Of a stretch of 64,000 nt of DNA, positions 18,724 through 27,689 are shown in pieces. The position numbers and the translations under genes were made by a program. The notes under the pieces are model-generated. The model saw nothing but the letters and a program-made list of their open reading frames with translations. It had not been told where the DNA came from and ran no database searches. Numbering within the stretch: position 1 is the stretch's first letter; each line of letters starts with the position of its first letter. Origin of the DNA: Tissierellia bacterium (GTDB lineage: Bacteria; Bacillota_A; Clostridia; Tissierellales; Peptoniphilaceae). The stretch spans positions 1-64,000 of the forward strand of contig JAAZCH010000166.1 in assembly GCA_012513395.1 (NCBI GenBank), given 5' to 3'.

Positions 18724-19368
18724 ATGAAAATAAAAGTTTTCTCTGATATTGCGTGTCCATATTGCTACATTGGTCTTAAAAGGTTGACAGATACTATTAT
18801 GGAATTTTATGCAGATGAACTTATTGAAATCGAGCATAAACCGTTTCAACTGAATCCTAATTTACCTAAGATAGAAGATTCTAAATATGATGACTATCTT
18901 ATGAAAAGTTATGGTATTTCTGAAGAAGAAGTAAGACAAATGCTGGATAATATGATTAAATACGCAGAGGACGATAATTTAGACTTTAATGTTATGGAGA
19001 TTAAAAATGTAAATACTTTTGATGCCCATAGACTTATTATGTACGCTGAAACTCAAGGCAAGGGTCTTGAGGCTACTGAAAAGCTTATGGAAGCATACTT
19101 TACTTTAGGTAAAAACATTGCAAACTATGAGATATTAAGTGATATCGGAGAAATGATAGGTTTGGATAGAGAAAAAGTATTAAAAATGTTGGAATCTCAT
19201 GAAATGGTAAGTGAAGTAAATGCTGAACTTGTGACTGCAAGATATTCAGGAGTTTCTAGTGTTCCATATTTTTTATTTGATGATTACTATTCATTAAGGG
19301 GAGCACAGCCGAAAGAAGTCTTTAAAGAAGTTATAAAAGATACTTTAGCAGGGAAGTTAGAAGGATAA
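18724..19368 (+). CDS. DsbA-family (FrnE-like) thiol oxidoreductase
   Basis: A 214-aa protein with DIACPYCYIG near the N-terminus (C11, C14), an inserted helical domain, and the cis-proline segment SSVPYFLFDDYYSLRGAQ. These are hallmarks of the cytoplasmic FrnE/2-hydroxychromene isomerase-like branch of DsbA proteins. No signal peptide, so it acts in the cytosol, perhaps in disulfide or redox stress. The start is ATG 18724 because GGGAGTG (18711-18717) lies just upstream. A weak promoter (TTGTTA 18668, TGTAAA 18691) may serve it. Confidence 0.88.
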   Translation: MKIKVFSDIACPYCYIGLKRLTDTIMEFYADELIEIEHKPFQLNPNLPKIEDSKYDDYLMKSYGISEEEVRQMLDNMIKYAEDDNLDFNVMEIKNVNTFDAHRLIMYAETQGKGLEATEKLMEAYFTLGKNIANYEILSDIGEMIGLDREKVLKMLESHEMVSEVNAELVTARYSGVSSVPYFLFDDYYSLRGAQPKEVFKEVIKDTLAGKLEG

Positions 19369-19552
19369 TTTGTTCATCATTAAGTTGACATACATTTTCA
19401 AACTCCTTATCAATGTCTATATGCAAAGAGAAATGCTTAATTTTGATTACTTCAATAATACGATTATTGTATCAAGCTTTAAATAGAAAAATAAAGATGC
19501 TATTTAATTCAATAAGTTTCTATAAAATTCGTTTAAGGAGTTTGTAATTGTT

Positions 19553-20020
19553 ATGTTAAATGTTGTGTTTGTTGAACCTGAAATCCCATTTAATACCGGA
19601 GCGTTAGTTCGCACTTGTGGTCTTACTAATTCTAAGTTATTTATTATCAAACCAATGGGTTTTGAATTAACTGACGCTAAGGTAAAAAGAGCAGGACTGG
19701 ATTACTGGGAATTAAGTAATTTGGAATTATTTGATTCATTTTTTGATCTTTATAATTTATATAAAGATAATCACAATTTTTTCTTTGCAACTACAAAATC
19801 AAACAAACGATACACCGACGTAAAATATAACGACGGTGATTTTTTGGTGTTTGGAAAAGAAACTAAAGGATTGCCCAAAGAGATTTTGGAATTAAATCCG
19901 GATAATAACATTAGGATTCCAATGCTAAAAGATTATGGCAGAAGTTTGAATTTAGCTAATAGTGCTAATATTATTCTTTTTGAAGCTTTAAGACAAATTA
20001 ATTTCCTAGGATTGGAGTAG
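19553..20020 (+). CDS. trmL: tRNA (cytidine/uridine-34-2'-O)-methyltransferase
   Basis: A 155-aa SPOUT methyltransferase that 2'-O-methylates the wobble base of certain leucine tRNAs. Motifs are PEIPFNTGALVRTC near the N-terminus, FGKETKGLP, and the C-terminal trefoil-knot SAM site RSLNLANSANIILFE. Length is exactly that of the TrmL/YibK family. AAGGAG is at 19535-19540, somewhat far (12 nt) from the ATG. The 184-nt region upstream (19369-19552) holds no gene that I can see. A cotransporter gene follows after 4 nt. Confidence 0.94.
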   Translation: MLNVVFVEPEIPFNTGALVRTCGLTNSKLFIIKPMGFELTDAKVKRAGLDYWELSNLELFDSFFDLYNLYKDNHNFFFATTKSNKRYTDVKYNDGDFLVFGKETKGLPKEILELNPDNNIRIPMLKDYGRSLNLANSANIILFEALRQINFLGLE

Positions 20021-20024
20021 AAAA

Positions 20025-21647
20025 ATGAACATGGTGATTACTACCTTTGGTGGATTGGGTTTATTTATTTATGGAGTGAACCTCATGGGAGACTCTTTGC
20101 AAAAAGCTGCAGGGTCTAAACTTAGAGATATTTTAAGTTTTTTAACAAAAAATAAAATAATGGGTATCTTATTAGGAACCATTGTAACTATGCTTATTCA
20201 AAGTTCGAGTGGAACTACGGTTATGGTAGTAGGGTTTGTAAATGCAGGCTTAATGAATCTAACTCAAGCATTTAGTGTAATAATGGGAGCTAACGTAGGT
20301 ACTACCATCACATCCCAAATTATCGCATTTAAATTAACTGATTTTGCACCAATTGCTATTGGAATTGGTGTAGCATCTAAATTAATTTTCAAGTCCAAAT
20401 CAAAAAAGGATATTGCGGATATTATTATAGGATTTGGTTTGTTATTTGCTGGTATGAATATGATGGGAACAGGTCTTGCTAATCTAAAAGACAATCCAAT
20501 TTTCTCTGTAATGATGATAAAATTAGAAAATCCGTGGTTGGGAATTTTGGTAGGATTTATTGTTACAACTATTGTTCAATCATCTAGTGCAACAATAGGG
20601 ATATTACAGGCACTGGCAGGCCAAGGTCTAGTAAGCTTTCCTGTAGCATTTTCAATTTTATTAGGGGAAAATATTGGAACTACTACAACGGCAATTCTAT
20701 CTAGTTTGGGTGCTAGTAAGAATGCAAAGAGGGCAGCACTACTTCATTTTCTGTTTAACGTATTTGGTTCGTTGATATTTATGGTAGGACTTAGATTCCC
20801 AGTAGAGGCATTAGTGACCAAATTTTCTCCTAATGATATAGTAAGACAAATAGCAAATGGGCATACACTTTTTAATTTGACAAATGTTTTAATTCAGGCT
20901 CCATTTTCAAATTTTCACATTAAAATTGTAAATACATTAGTCAAAGGAGAAGACAAAGAAGTAGGAATGTCTTTAAAGTACTTAGACAAAAGAATGTTGC
21001 AAACTTCATCTGTAGCTACTGTTCAAATTCAAAAAGAAATAGATAGGATGTTTTCTATCGCTAGCAATAATATCGTTTTAGCAAATGATGCATTGGTGAA
21101 TAAAAAATTTGAATTGGTCGACACTATTCTTCAAAATGAAAAAACATTGAATTTCTTGGCCGATGAAATTACCGCATTCATAGTAGAACTAAACAGAACG
21201 GATATTTCTGAGGAACAAAGAAACCTTAACGATATATTTATATATACTTTAAACGATATAGAAAGAGTAGGAGATCATTTAAAGAATATTGCTGAGGCAG
21301 CTTTGATGAGTAGTGAGAATAAGATTGAATTTAGTAACATGGCAAAAGACGAATTAAATTATATTTTTTCATTATGCGTCGAAAATCTAAAAAACATTCA
21401 AATTGCTTATGAGAAATTTGATACAGAAAAAGCTAAAAGTGTAATAAAATTAGAAGAAGTAATAGATAGACTAGAAGAGGAATACAAAGCAACACATATT
21501 CAACGACTATCTGATGGAAGTTGTGAAGTTAAATCTGGGGTTATGTTTTTAGATGTCATAAGTAATCTAGAAAGAGTATCTGATCATAGCTCTAATATTG
21601 CATATTACATTATAGACAATAGTATTACAAAAGAAGGAATTTCATAA
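20025..21647 (+). CDS. Na/Pi-cotransporter family protein with PhoU-like tail
   Basis: A 540-aa membrane protein with two inverted PNaS repeats, each carrying a QSSS motif (LIQSSSGTT about residues 60-68 and VQSSSAT about 185-192). The N-terminus reads GLGLFIYGVNLMGDSL. The C-terminal ~200 residues are a soluble PhoU-like helical domain (ERVGDHLKNIAE, then LERVSDHSSNIA). The family imports phosphate with sodium, and the PhoU tail suggests Pi-linked control. Follows trmL by 4 nt. It lies apart from the pst operon and shows no PhoP-box repeats in front. Confidence 0.92.
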   Translation: MNMVITTFGGLGLFIYGVNLMGDSLQKAAGSKLRDILSFLTKNKIMGILLGTIVTMLIQSSSGTTVMVVGFVNAGLMNLTQAFSVIMGANVGTTITSQIIAFKLTDFAPIAIGIGVASKLIFKSKSKKDIADIIIGFGLLFAGMNMMGTGLANLKDNPIFSVMMIKLENPWLGILVGFIVTTIVQSSSATIGILQALAGQGLVSFPVAFSILLGENIGTTTTAILSSLGASKNAKRAALLHFLFNVFGSLIFMVGLRFPVEALVTKFSPNDIVRQIANGHTLFNLTNVLIQAPFSNFHIKIVNTLVKGEDKEVGMSLKYLDKRMLQTSSVATVQIQKEIDRMFSIASNNIVLANDALVNKKFELVDTILQNEKTLNFLADEITAFIVELNRTDISEEQRNLNDIFIYTLNDIERVGDHLKNIAEAALMSSENKIEFSNMAKDELNYIFSLCVENLKNIQIAYEKFDTEKAKSVIKLEEVIDRLEEEYKATHIQRLSDGSCEVKSGVMFLDVISNLERVSDHSSNIAYYIIDNSITKEGIS

Positions 21648-21705
21648 TTTTAAAAATGTATAATTCGGGTATAATTAATATGTTAAATAAAGGAGGATGT
21701 CGTAG

Positions 21706-22638
21706 ATGTATGATGTAATAATAATTGGCGCCGGTCCAGCTGGACTTACTGCTGGATTATATGCTTCAAGAGCGAAATTAAAAACTTTAATAATAGAAAG
21801 ACTTGTAGATGGCGGTCAAATTGTAGGAACTGCTGATGTTGAAAACTATCCAGGAGCACCTGAAGATACTACTGGCCCTAGTCTAATCGATAGAATGAGC
21901 TTGCAAGCAAAAAATTTTGGGGCTGAAAAAGTCTATGAAAATGTTATAGAGATAGATTTAGAATCCCAACCTAAAATCATAAAGACTGATGAAAATGAAT
22001 ACCAAGCGAAAACTGTAATAATTGCTACTGGTGCAAAACCTAAGAAAATAGGATGTCCAGGAGAAAATCAATTTGCTGGAAGGGGAATTTCTTTTTGTGC
22101 AACTTGCGATGGGCCATTCTCTGAAGGGATGCACACATATGTAATTGGTGGTGGCGATGCAGCAGTTGAAGAAGCTATTTTTATTACTAAATTTGCAAAA
22201 AAAGTTACTATTATTCATAGAAGAGATACTCTAAGGGCTGCAAAATCTATACAAGAGAAAGCTTTTAATAACGAAAAAATAGATTTTATGTGGAATTCCC
22301 AAGTAGTTGAAGTTAAAGGGGAAAAATTTATAGAATCTTTTGTGGTTGAAGATACAGTAACTGGAGAAAGAAGAGAAGTATTTCCAGATGAAGGACAAAA
22401 ACGTCATTCCATTTTCGTATTCATTGGATTTGACCCTAATAATGAATTGTTTGAAGATAAAATTGATTTAGGTATGGGTTATATTAAAACTAATGACTAT
22501 ATGGAAACTAATATTCCTGGAGTATATGGAGCAGGAGATATTAGAGTTAAAAGCTTAAGGCAGGTTGTAACAGCTACATCAGATGGAGCTATAGCAGCAG
22601 TTAGTGCAGAAAAATATATTGAAACATTTAATATTTGA
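21706..22638 (+). CDS. trxB: Thioredoxin reductase
   Basis: A 310-aa FAD/NADPH flavoprotein that reduces thioredoxin. FAD site GAGPAGLTAGLYASR is at the N-terminus, the redox pair is CATC (C131, C134), the NADPH fold has GGGDAAVEEA, and the FAD tail is GAGDIR...TATSDGAIAA. A strong AAAGGAGG precedes the ATG. TATAAT at 21670-21675 is a likely -10 with a poor -35. No thioredoxin gene lies next to it in this window. Confidence 0.95.
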   Translation: MYDVIIIGAGPAGLTAGLYASRAKLKTLIIERLVDGGQIVGTADVENYPGAPEDTTGPSLIDRMSLQAKNFGAEKVYENVIEIDLESQPKIIKTDENEYQAKTVIIATGAKPKKIGCPGENQFAGRGISFCATCDGPFSEGMHTYVIGGGDAAVEEAIFITKFAKKVTIIHRRDTLRAAKSIQEKAFNNEKIDFMWNSQVVEVKGEKFIESFVVEDTVTGERREVFPDEGQKRHSIFVFIGFDPNNELFEDKIDLGMGYIKTNDYMETNIPGVYGAGDIRVKSLRQVVTATSDGAIAAVSAEKYIETFNI

Positions 22639-22639
22639 T

Positions 22640-22671
22640 TAATATCGATGGGTGAATTCTCATCGATATTA
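22640..22671 (+). other. Hairpin between trxB and the DnaJ gene
   Basis: TAATATCGATG (22640-22650) pairs perfectly with CATCGATATTA (22661-22671). No U-tract follows, so it is more likely a processing or stability element, or a weak terminator. Confidence 0.5.
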
Positions 22672-22698
22672 CATAAATAAAACAAAAGAGGATAAAAT

Positions 22699-23499
22699 TT
22701 GAAGTCAATTCTTGGGAATTTTTACAAAGGCCTAGGTAAGTTTTTTGAAATACTTACTGATGGAATAATATATATATTGAATTTAATTGTAACCTTAATA
22801 GATAATGTAAAAAAACTATTAGGTATTTTTTCTATGTTTTTTATTATTTTACTATTTAATCCATTTTTATTGTATGCTTTACTATCAGATTCAAGAGTAA
22901 TGTCATTGTTAGTAATTTTATTTATTGTACCTCTATTGGGCAGAGGTCTAATTAACTATTTAAAATATTTACAATTTATGCTAACCGAATTTTTCTATGA
23001 TAGAGCTGACTATTATTTATTAGGGAAGGATTCCAGAGGTTCCCTTGGAGATTATGGCAAAGAATATAACCGGAGAAAATGGGAACAAGAAAAAAGAGAA
23101 TCTGAAGAGCGTGCTAGGCAACAGCAACGAATGTGGGAAGAGATGTTTAGGCAGTATTACGAACAAATGGGTAGAGGCGGATATACCACATACGGAAGAG
23201 GAACTACACATGAGCGTGGACCTTATGGAGATCCTTTCGGTAATCAGGGAAGTGTCTACAATCCCACTGGAGATTTTATTAAAAAATACGAGGAAAGTTG
23301 TAGAATTTTAGGTTTACATCCAACTACTGATAAATATGAAATTAAATTGGCATATAGAAAGCTGGCTAAGCAATACCATCCAGATGTAAATAAGGCTCCA
23401 GATGCAACTGAAAAATTCCAAGAGTTAAATGAAGCTAATGAATTTTTATCCGATTCAAATATCCAAAGATACGAACAGTTAAAAAAGCAAGTAAATTAA
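22699..23499 (+). CDS. Membrane protein with C-terminal J domain
   Basis: A 266-aa DnaJ-type co-chaperone that would stimulate DnaK at the membrane. The first ~100 residues contain two or three hydrophobic segments (about 15-32, 38-58 and 65-85). A charged Gln/Arg/Gly/Tyr-rich linker follows, and the J domain is at the very C-terminus (about 203-260) with the essential HPD at 227-229. There is no zinc-finger or DnaJ C-terminal domain, so this is a class III J protein. The start is TTG 22699 with AGAGGAT at 22687-22693. No hsp70 gene is nearby. Confidence 0.88.
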   Translation: MKSILGNFYKGLGKFFEILTDGIIYILNLIVTLIDNVKKLLGIFSMFFIILLFNPFLLYALLSDSRVMSLLVILFIVPLLGRGLINYLKYLQFMLTEFFYDRADYYLLGKDSRGSLGDYGKEYNRRKWEQEKRESEERARQQQRMWEEMFRQYYEQMGRGGYTTYGRGTTHERGPYGDPFGNQGSVYNPTGDFIKKYEESCRILGLHPTTDKYEIKLAYRKLAKQYHPDVNKAPDATEKFQELNEANEFLSDSNIQRYEQLKKQVN

Positions 23500-23543
23500 A
23501 ACCTTCTCGAGACATTTTTTAAACGTCTCTGAGAAGGTTTTTG
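23498..23543. terminator. Bidirectional terminator between dnaJ-like gene and tlpA-like gene
   Basis: AAACCTTCTCGAGAC (23498-23513) pairs with GTCTCTGAGAAGGTTT (23525-23540), with one small internal mismatch, between A-rich and T-rich flanks. It serves both convergent genes. Confidence 0.85.
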
Positions 23544-23544
23544 T

Positions 23545-24147
23545 TTATTTAACGGAATTGACCCAAGCTTCAAAGAAATCATATTCTCTTAGGCCATATA
23601 CCATTTCGCCTATGAACTTACCCTCTGAATCTACGATAAAAGTCGTTGGTACAAATTGAACATGCATCAAGACTTCCTCTATTATATGCTCATTAGGAAT
23701 TATATTTGAATATTCTACGCCAGTTTGCTCTACTATCTTTTTAGCAGCATCTAAATTGATTTCAGATTCTACATAGGTGTCGCTAATAATTCCAATAACT
23801 TGAAAATCATCTCCGCCAAGATTCTCTTGAATTTTTTGTAAATCTGGCATTTCAATAATACAAGGTCTACAATTAGTTGCCCATACATTTACAAGGGTAT
23901 ATTTATTTTCAAATATCGAAGAGTCAATTGGATTACCATTTAAATCTACGGAATTCAAAAGAGATAAATCAAAGAAATCTTCTTTTACATTTGTTTCTTC
24001 TTTTGGTAAATCTCCAGGTTGATTTTCTGATAGAGACGATTCCACAACTTCTTCTTTAACCTCTGTGTTTGGTGCAGTATTATTATTGCCACAAGATGAA
24101 AATATAATTATTCCCAGTATCAGCAATATAATTTTATTTAATTTCAT
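23545..24147 (-). CDS. TlpA-like thioredoxin-fold lipoprotein
   Basis: A 200-aa extracytoplasmic thiol-disulfide protein. A signal peptide ends in lipobox FSSC, with lipidated Cys19, followed by an acidic linker to about residue 60. The thioredoxin fold starts near 66 with NVWATNCRPCIIEMP (C93, C96) and has the cis-Pro segment FVPTTFIVD. TlpA/ResA proteins reduce or oxidise exported proteins. No cytochrome biogenesis gene is adjacent, so the partner is unknown. Convergent with the DnaJ-like gene and sharing its terminator. Confidence 0.9.
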   Translation of the reverse strand: MKLNKIILLILGIIIFSSCGNNNTAPNTEVKEEVVESSLSENQPGDLPKEETNVKEDFFDLSLLNSVDLNGNPIDSSIFENKYTLVNVWATNCRPCIIEMPDLQKIQENLGGDDFQVIGIISDTYVESEINLDAAKKIVEQTGVEYSNIIPNEHIIEEVLMHVQFVPTTFIVDSEGKFIGEMVYGLREYDFFEAWVNSVK

Positions 24148-24264
24148 ACATTTCTCCTTTATATTTTTTAAGCTAGTAACAAAAATCTTAAGATTTATTT
24201 ACAATATCTTACATTATAACATTAATTAAATTTTTATAGTATAATAAACGAGAATGGAGGGAAT
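24148..24264. promoter_or_regulatory. Divergent promoter region of tlpA-like and GT4 genes
   Basis: An AT-rich 117-nt gap. TATAAT at 24240-24245 is a likely -10 for the glycosyltransferase, whose ribosome binding site GGAGG lies ~8 nt before ATG 24265. A matching -35 is not evident. GGAG (rc) near 24155 serves the minus-strand gene. Confidence 0.45.
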
Positions 24265-25509
24265 ATGAAAATACTAATAACAACAGACTGGAATTTAACA
24301 GATATTAACGGAGTTGCTATTTCAGTTTCAAATTTATTCAATGAACTGATTGAAATGGGCCATGATGTGAGAATTTTAACTCTATCAAAAAGCATCCATT
24401 CACACAAGGAGGATCACATATACTACATTAAAAGTATTCCTTTTAATGTATACCCAAATGTTAGAATTAGTGTACTACTTTTTGATGAGCTTTTTGATGA
24501 AATAGTTGATTGGAAGCCGGACGTAATTCACAGCCAATGTGAGTTCTTCACGTACACCTATGCTAAAATAATAGCTAAAAGGTCAAATGCACCTATAGTT
24601 CACACATATCACACAATGTATGAAGATTATTCCGAGTATTTAAAAATAAAAAAAGAATTGGGAAGATATATTGTAGCATTTATGTCAAAAGCTCGCTTGC
24701 GAGATTCTACTTTAGTGATAGCACCTACAAATAAGGTAAGAAATAAATTAAAAAATTATGATATTATACAAGATATTAAAGTTATTCCATCTGGAATTGA
24801 CTTATCTAAATTTAATATTGCAGTTACTGAGAAAGACATTTTAGAATTTAGAGAAAAATATAACATTCCTGAAAACGCGAAAATATTATTGTATTTGGGT
24901 CGTTTAGGGAAGGAAAAAAATATAATTCAGCTACTTGATTATTTCAAACAGCTTGTAAAAGATAAAGATGATATAGTTTTATTACTTGTGGGTGGGGGAC
25001 CTTTTCAGTCAGAGGTGGAAAACGCAGTTAAAGAACTTGGACTAGAAGACAAGGTTAAAATGACAGGAATGGTAAGTCCATCTGAAGTTCCTAGGTTTTA
25101 TAAATATGGAGATATATTTGTTTCAGCTTCCCAAAGTGAAACTCAAGGTTTGACTTATATAGAAGCCATGTCAAACGGATTACCCCAAGTATGTAAATTT
25201 GATGAATGTTTAGAAAATGTTTTATTAGATGGCGAAAATGGGTATTTTTTTGAAAATGGTGAAGATTTCAAGGAAAAGATATTAGAGATTTTATACAATG
25301 AAAAATTGTATGAAAAAATGTCAACAAAGGCTTTAGAAAAAAGTAAAGACTTCAGCAAAGAAGTCTTTGCCCAGAGCATTTTAAATTCATATAAATTGGC
25401 TATAACTATGCATAGAAACAAACCAAAAATTATCGATTTAAAAGCCGATGAAATTTGGAGAATCTTCAATTTTAGAAAATATTTAAAAAGAATCAGAAGA
25501 CTATTTTAA
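24265..25509 (+). CDS. GT4 glycosyltransferase, possibly a diacylglycerol glucosyltransferase
   Basis: A 414-aa GT-B enzyme. The N-terminal domain has the loop TDWNLTDINGVAISV, typical of GT4 lipid glycosyltransferases. The C-terminal domain has GRLGKEKNI and the nucleotide-sugar E-x7-E motif in SETQGLTYIEAMSNGLP. The basic C-terminal tail (FRKYLKRIRRLF) suggests membrane association. Related firmicute enzymes make mono-glucosyl-diacylglycerol, so a glycolipid product is likely but not proven. galU, which makes UDP-glucose, lies nearby on the other strand. Confidence 0.85.
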   Translation: MKILITTDWNLTDINGVAISVSNLFNELIEMGHDVRILTLSKSIHSHKEDHIYYIKSIPFNVYPNVRISVLLFDELFDEIVDWKPDVIHSQCEFFTYTYAKIIAKRSNAPIVHTYHTMYEDYSEYLKIKKELGRYIVAFMSKARLRDSTLVIAPTNKVRNKLKNYDIIQDIKVIPSGIDLSKFNIAVTEKDILEFREKYNIPENAKILLYLGRLGKEKNIIQLLDYFKQLVKDKDDIVLLLVGGGPFQSEVENAVKELGLEDKVKMTGMVSPSEVPRFYKYGDIFVSASQSETQGLTYIEAMSNGLPQVCKFDECLENVLLDGENGYFFENGEDFKEKILEILYNEKLYEKMSTKALEKSKDFSKEVFAQSILNSYKLAITMHRNKPKIIDLKADEIWRIFNFRKYLKRIRRLF

Positions 25510-25527
25510 AATAACGGAGGATAATTG

Positions 25528-26766
25528 ATGGAGAATTTTGAAAGAAAGTTGGATGAGTACGCACGACTAATTGTAAATTTTGGAGCTAACGTTCAAAAAG
25601 GAAAACCAGTTAGAATATCAGCCCCTATTGAGGCTCAGGATTTTGTCAGAAAATTAGTTAAGTATTCTTATGAAAGGGATGCAAGTGAGGTTATCGTCAA
25701 ATGGAGTGACGAATATGTTACTAAAGCTAGACTAGTTAATGCTGATGAAGATGTATTAAAAACAGTTCATGATTTTTTTGTTGAAGAATTGGAATATTAT
25801 TATAAAGAAGGCGTAACAGTAATAAATGTATATGCTGAAGATCCTGGACTATTAAAAGATGTTGATTCAAATAGAATAAAAATGGCAAATGAAGCAAGAC
25901 TAAAAGCTATTAAACATCTTATGAAATATACTATGAATGATATAGTATCTTGGCTAGTAGTCTCTATTCCTACTGTAGATTGGGCTAAGAAGGTATTTCC
26001 TGATGCTACAAACGAAGAAGCAGTTGAAAAGCTTTGGAGCGATATTTTCACCTTCGTAAGAGTTACTGATGATGGTGATGCTGTAGAGGAGTGGGAAGAA
26101 CATTTAAAAACTCTCAATAGAAGAGCTAAAATATTAAACGAAAAACAATTTAAAAAATTAATTTATAAATCAGATAATGGAACAAATCTAGAAGTAGGGT
26201 TACCTGATGGACATATCTGGGGAGAAGCATTTTCTACAAATGCTCAAGGCGTAAAATTTATTCCCAATATGCCAACAGAAGAAATTTTTACTGCACCAGA
26301 TAGAAATAATATAAATGGAAAATTAAAATCTACATTGCCACTTAGCTATAATGGTGTGCTAATAGACGGAATGGAATTTGATTTCAAAGATGGAAAAGTA
26401 ATAAAATACTCCTCTGAAAAAGGTGAAGAAAGTCTTAAGATGCTTTTGGAAATGGACGAAGGAGCAAAATACCTGGGTGAGGTAGCGTTAGTACCACATG
26501 ACTCTCCGATATCTAACACAAAAAGAATTTACTTCAACACATTATTTGACGAAAATGCAAGTTGTCATTTTGCCTTTGGTAAAGCATATCCAACTACAAT
26601 AAAGAATGGCGAAAATTTATCTGAGGAAGAACTCTTAAAAGCCGGTATCAATGATTCTATGGTCCACGAAGATTTCATGGTAGGCAGTGATAGTTTATCT
26701 ATAATCGGAATAGAAGAAGATGGTTCAGAGTTTGTGATTTTTGAAAAAGGAAATTTTGTATTTTAA
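25528..26766 (+). CDS. M29-family aminopeptidase
   Basis: A 412-aa metal-dependent aminopeptidase of the thermophilic AmpS/PepS type. It has the C-terminal metal site residues in the expected order: GEAFSTN...EEIFTAPD, then GEVALVPHDSPI, NENASCHFAFG-like (DENASCHFAFG), and MVHEDFMVGS with the His and Asp ligands. It trims N-terminal residues from peptides in the cytosol. The start is ATG 25528 because GGAGG is at 25516-25520; the TTG three bases earlier is less likely. It lies 15 nt after the glycosyltransferase and is probably co-transcribed. Confidence 0.93.
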   Translation: MENFERKLDEYARLIVNFGANVQKGKPVRISAPIEAQDFVRKLVKYSYERDASEVIVKWSDEYVTKARLVNADEDVLKTVHDFFVEELEYYYKEGVTVINVYAEDPGLLKDVDSNRIKMANEARLKAIKHLMKYTMNDIVSWLVVSIPTVDWAKKVFPDATNEEAVEKLWSDIFTFVRVTDDGDAVEEWEEHLKTLNRRAKILNEKQFKKLIYKSDNGTNLEVGLPDGHIWGEAFSTNAQGVKFIPNMPTEEIFTAPDRNNINGKLKSTLPLSYNGVLIDGMEFDFKDGKVIKYSSEKGEESLKMLLEMDEGAKYLGEVALVPHDSPISNTKRIYFNTLFDENASCHFAFGKAYPTTIKNGENLSEEELLKAGINDSMVHEDFMVGSDSLSIIGIEEDGSEFVIFEKGNFVF

Positions 26767-26776
26767 TTTAATTTAA

Positions 26777-26809
26777 AACCTCTCCAAGAAAAAATTGGAG
26801 AGGTTGATT
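26777..26809. terminator. Bidirectional terminator between M29 aminopeptidase and galU
   Basis: AACCTCTCCAA (26777-26787) pairs perfectly with TTGGAGAGGTT (26795-26805) around an A-rich loop. T-rich on the plus side, A-rich on the other. Confidence 0.75.
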
Positions 26810-27688
26810 TTATATTTGATGATTTTCATAAATTTCTTTAATATATTCTAGAGTATCATCTTTAAATTCGTCAATTGCTAAAGCTCTGTCTATTGTCGCT
26901 TTGATAAACCCCATTTTTGAACCTACATCATATCTTTTTCCAGTGAATACTTTTCCGTAGACTTTTTCTTTTGTAGATAAGTTCATCAAGGCATCAGTAA
27001 TTTGAATTTCATTATCATTGCCGGGCTTTTGCTCCTTTAACGACTGGAATATACTCGGTGTTATAACATATCTGCCTAAGATAGCAAAATTTGTAGGAGC
27101 GCATCCTATATCAGGTTTTTCAACCATAGATTCTACATCGAACACATCATCTTCAATTTTTTCTCCTTCTATAATTCCATATTTATTTACAAACTCTGGC
27201 AAAACTTCTTGAATGCCTAAAATAGTGGAGCCATATTTATAATGTGCATCGATCAATTGAGATATTGCAGGAGTTTCTCCTACTACTATATCATCACCTA
27301 ATAAAACTGCAAAGGAATCATCTCCAACAAAATTCTCAGCTAAACTAATAGCATGACCTAAACCTTTGGGAGAATCTTGTCTTATATAATAAATATTAGC
27401 TAAATTCTCTATAGACTTTATCAATTCAATATCATCAAATTTGTTCTTAGACTTCAAATGTTCTTCTAACTCTACATTAGTATCAAAATGATTAACTATA
27501 GATTCTTTATCTCGGCTGATTATTATTAGAATATCAGTAATTCCTGAGTTGACAGCTTCTTCAATTATAAATTGCAATGTGGGCTTGTCAATTATTGGAA
27601 ACATTTCTTTTGGCAAAGACTTTGTAGCTGGTAAGAATCTGGTGCCATAACCAGCTGCTGGAATTACAGCTTTAGTTATTTTTTTCAT
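26810..27688 (-). CDS. galU: UTP--glucose-1-phosphate uridylyltransferase
   Basis: A 292-aa nucleotidyltransferase making UDP-glucose for glycolipids and wall polymers. Signature PAAGYGTRFLPATKSLPKEM near the N-terminus, followed by IIDKPTLQFIIEEA, LLGDDI and EKP blocks in the family order. Length matches bacterial GalU/GtaB. It starts 1 nt after the pepA stop with only a weak ribosome binding site, so it is probably translated by coupling. UDP-glucose would be the donor for the GT4 enzyme nearby (inference). Confidence 0.95.
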   Translation of the reverse strand: MKKITKAVIPAAGYGTRFLPATKSLPKEMFPIIDKPTLQFIIEEAVNSGITDILIIISRDKESIVNHFDTNVELEEHLKSKNKFDDIELIKSIENLANIYYIRQDSPKGLGHAISLAENFVGDDSFAVLLGDDIVVGETPAISQLIDAHYKYGSTILGIQEVLPEFVNKYGIIEGEKIEDDVFDVESMVEKPDIGCAPTNFAILGRYVITPSIFQSLKEQKPGNDNEIQITDALMNLSTKEKVYGKVFTGKRYDVGSKMGFIKATIDRALAIDEFKDDTLEYIKEIYENHQI

Positions 27689-27689
27689 A

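Noticed and set aside
19369..19552. Small gene or RNA between the DsbA-like gene and trmL
   Set aside because: No open frame with a ribosome binding site and only a weak ATAC/GTAT dyad; TTGACA at about 19383 lacks a -10 at the right distance.
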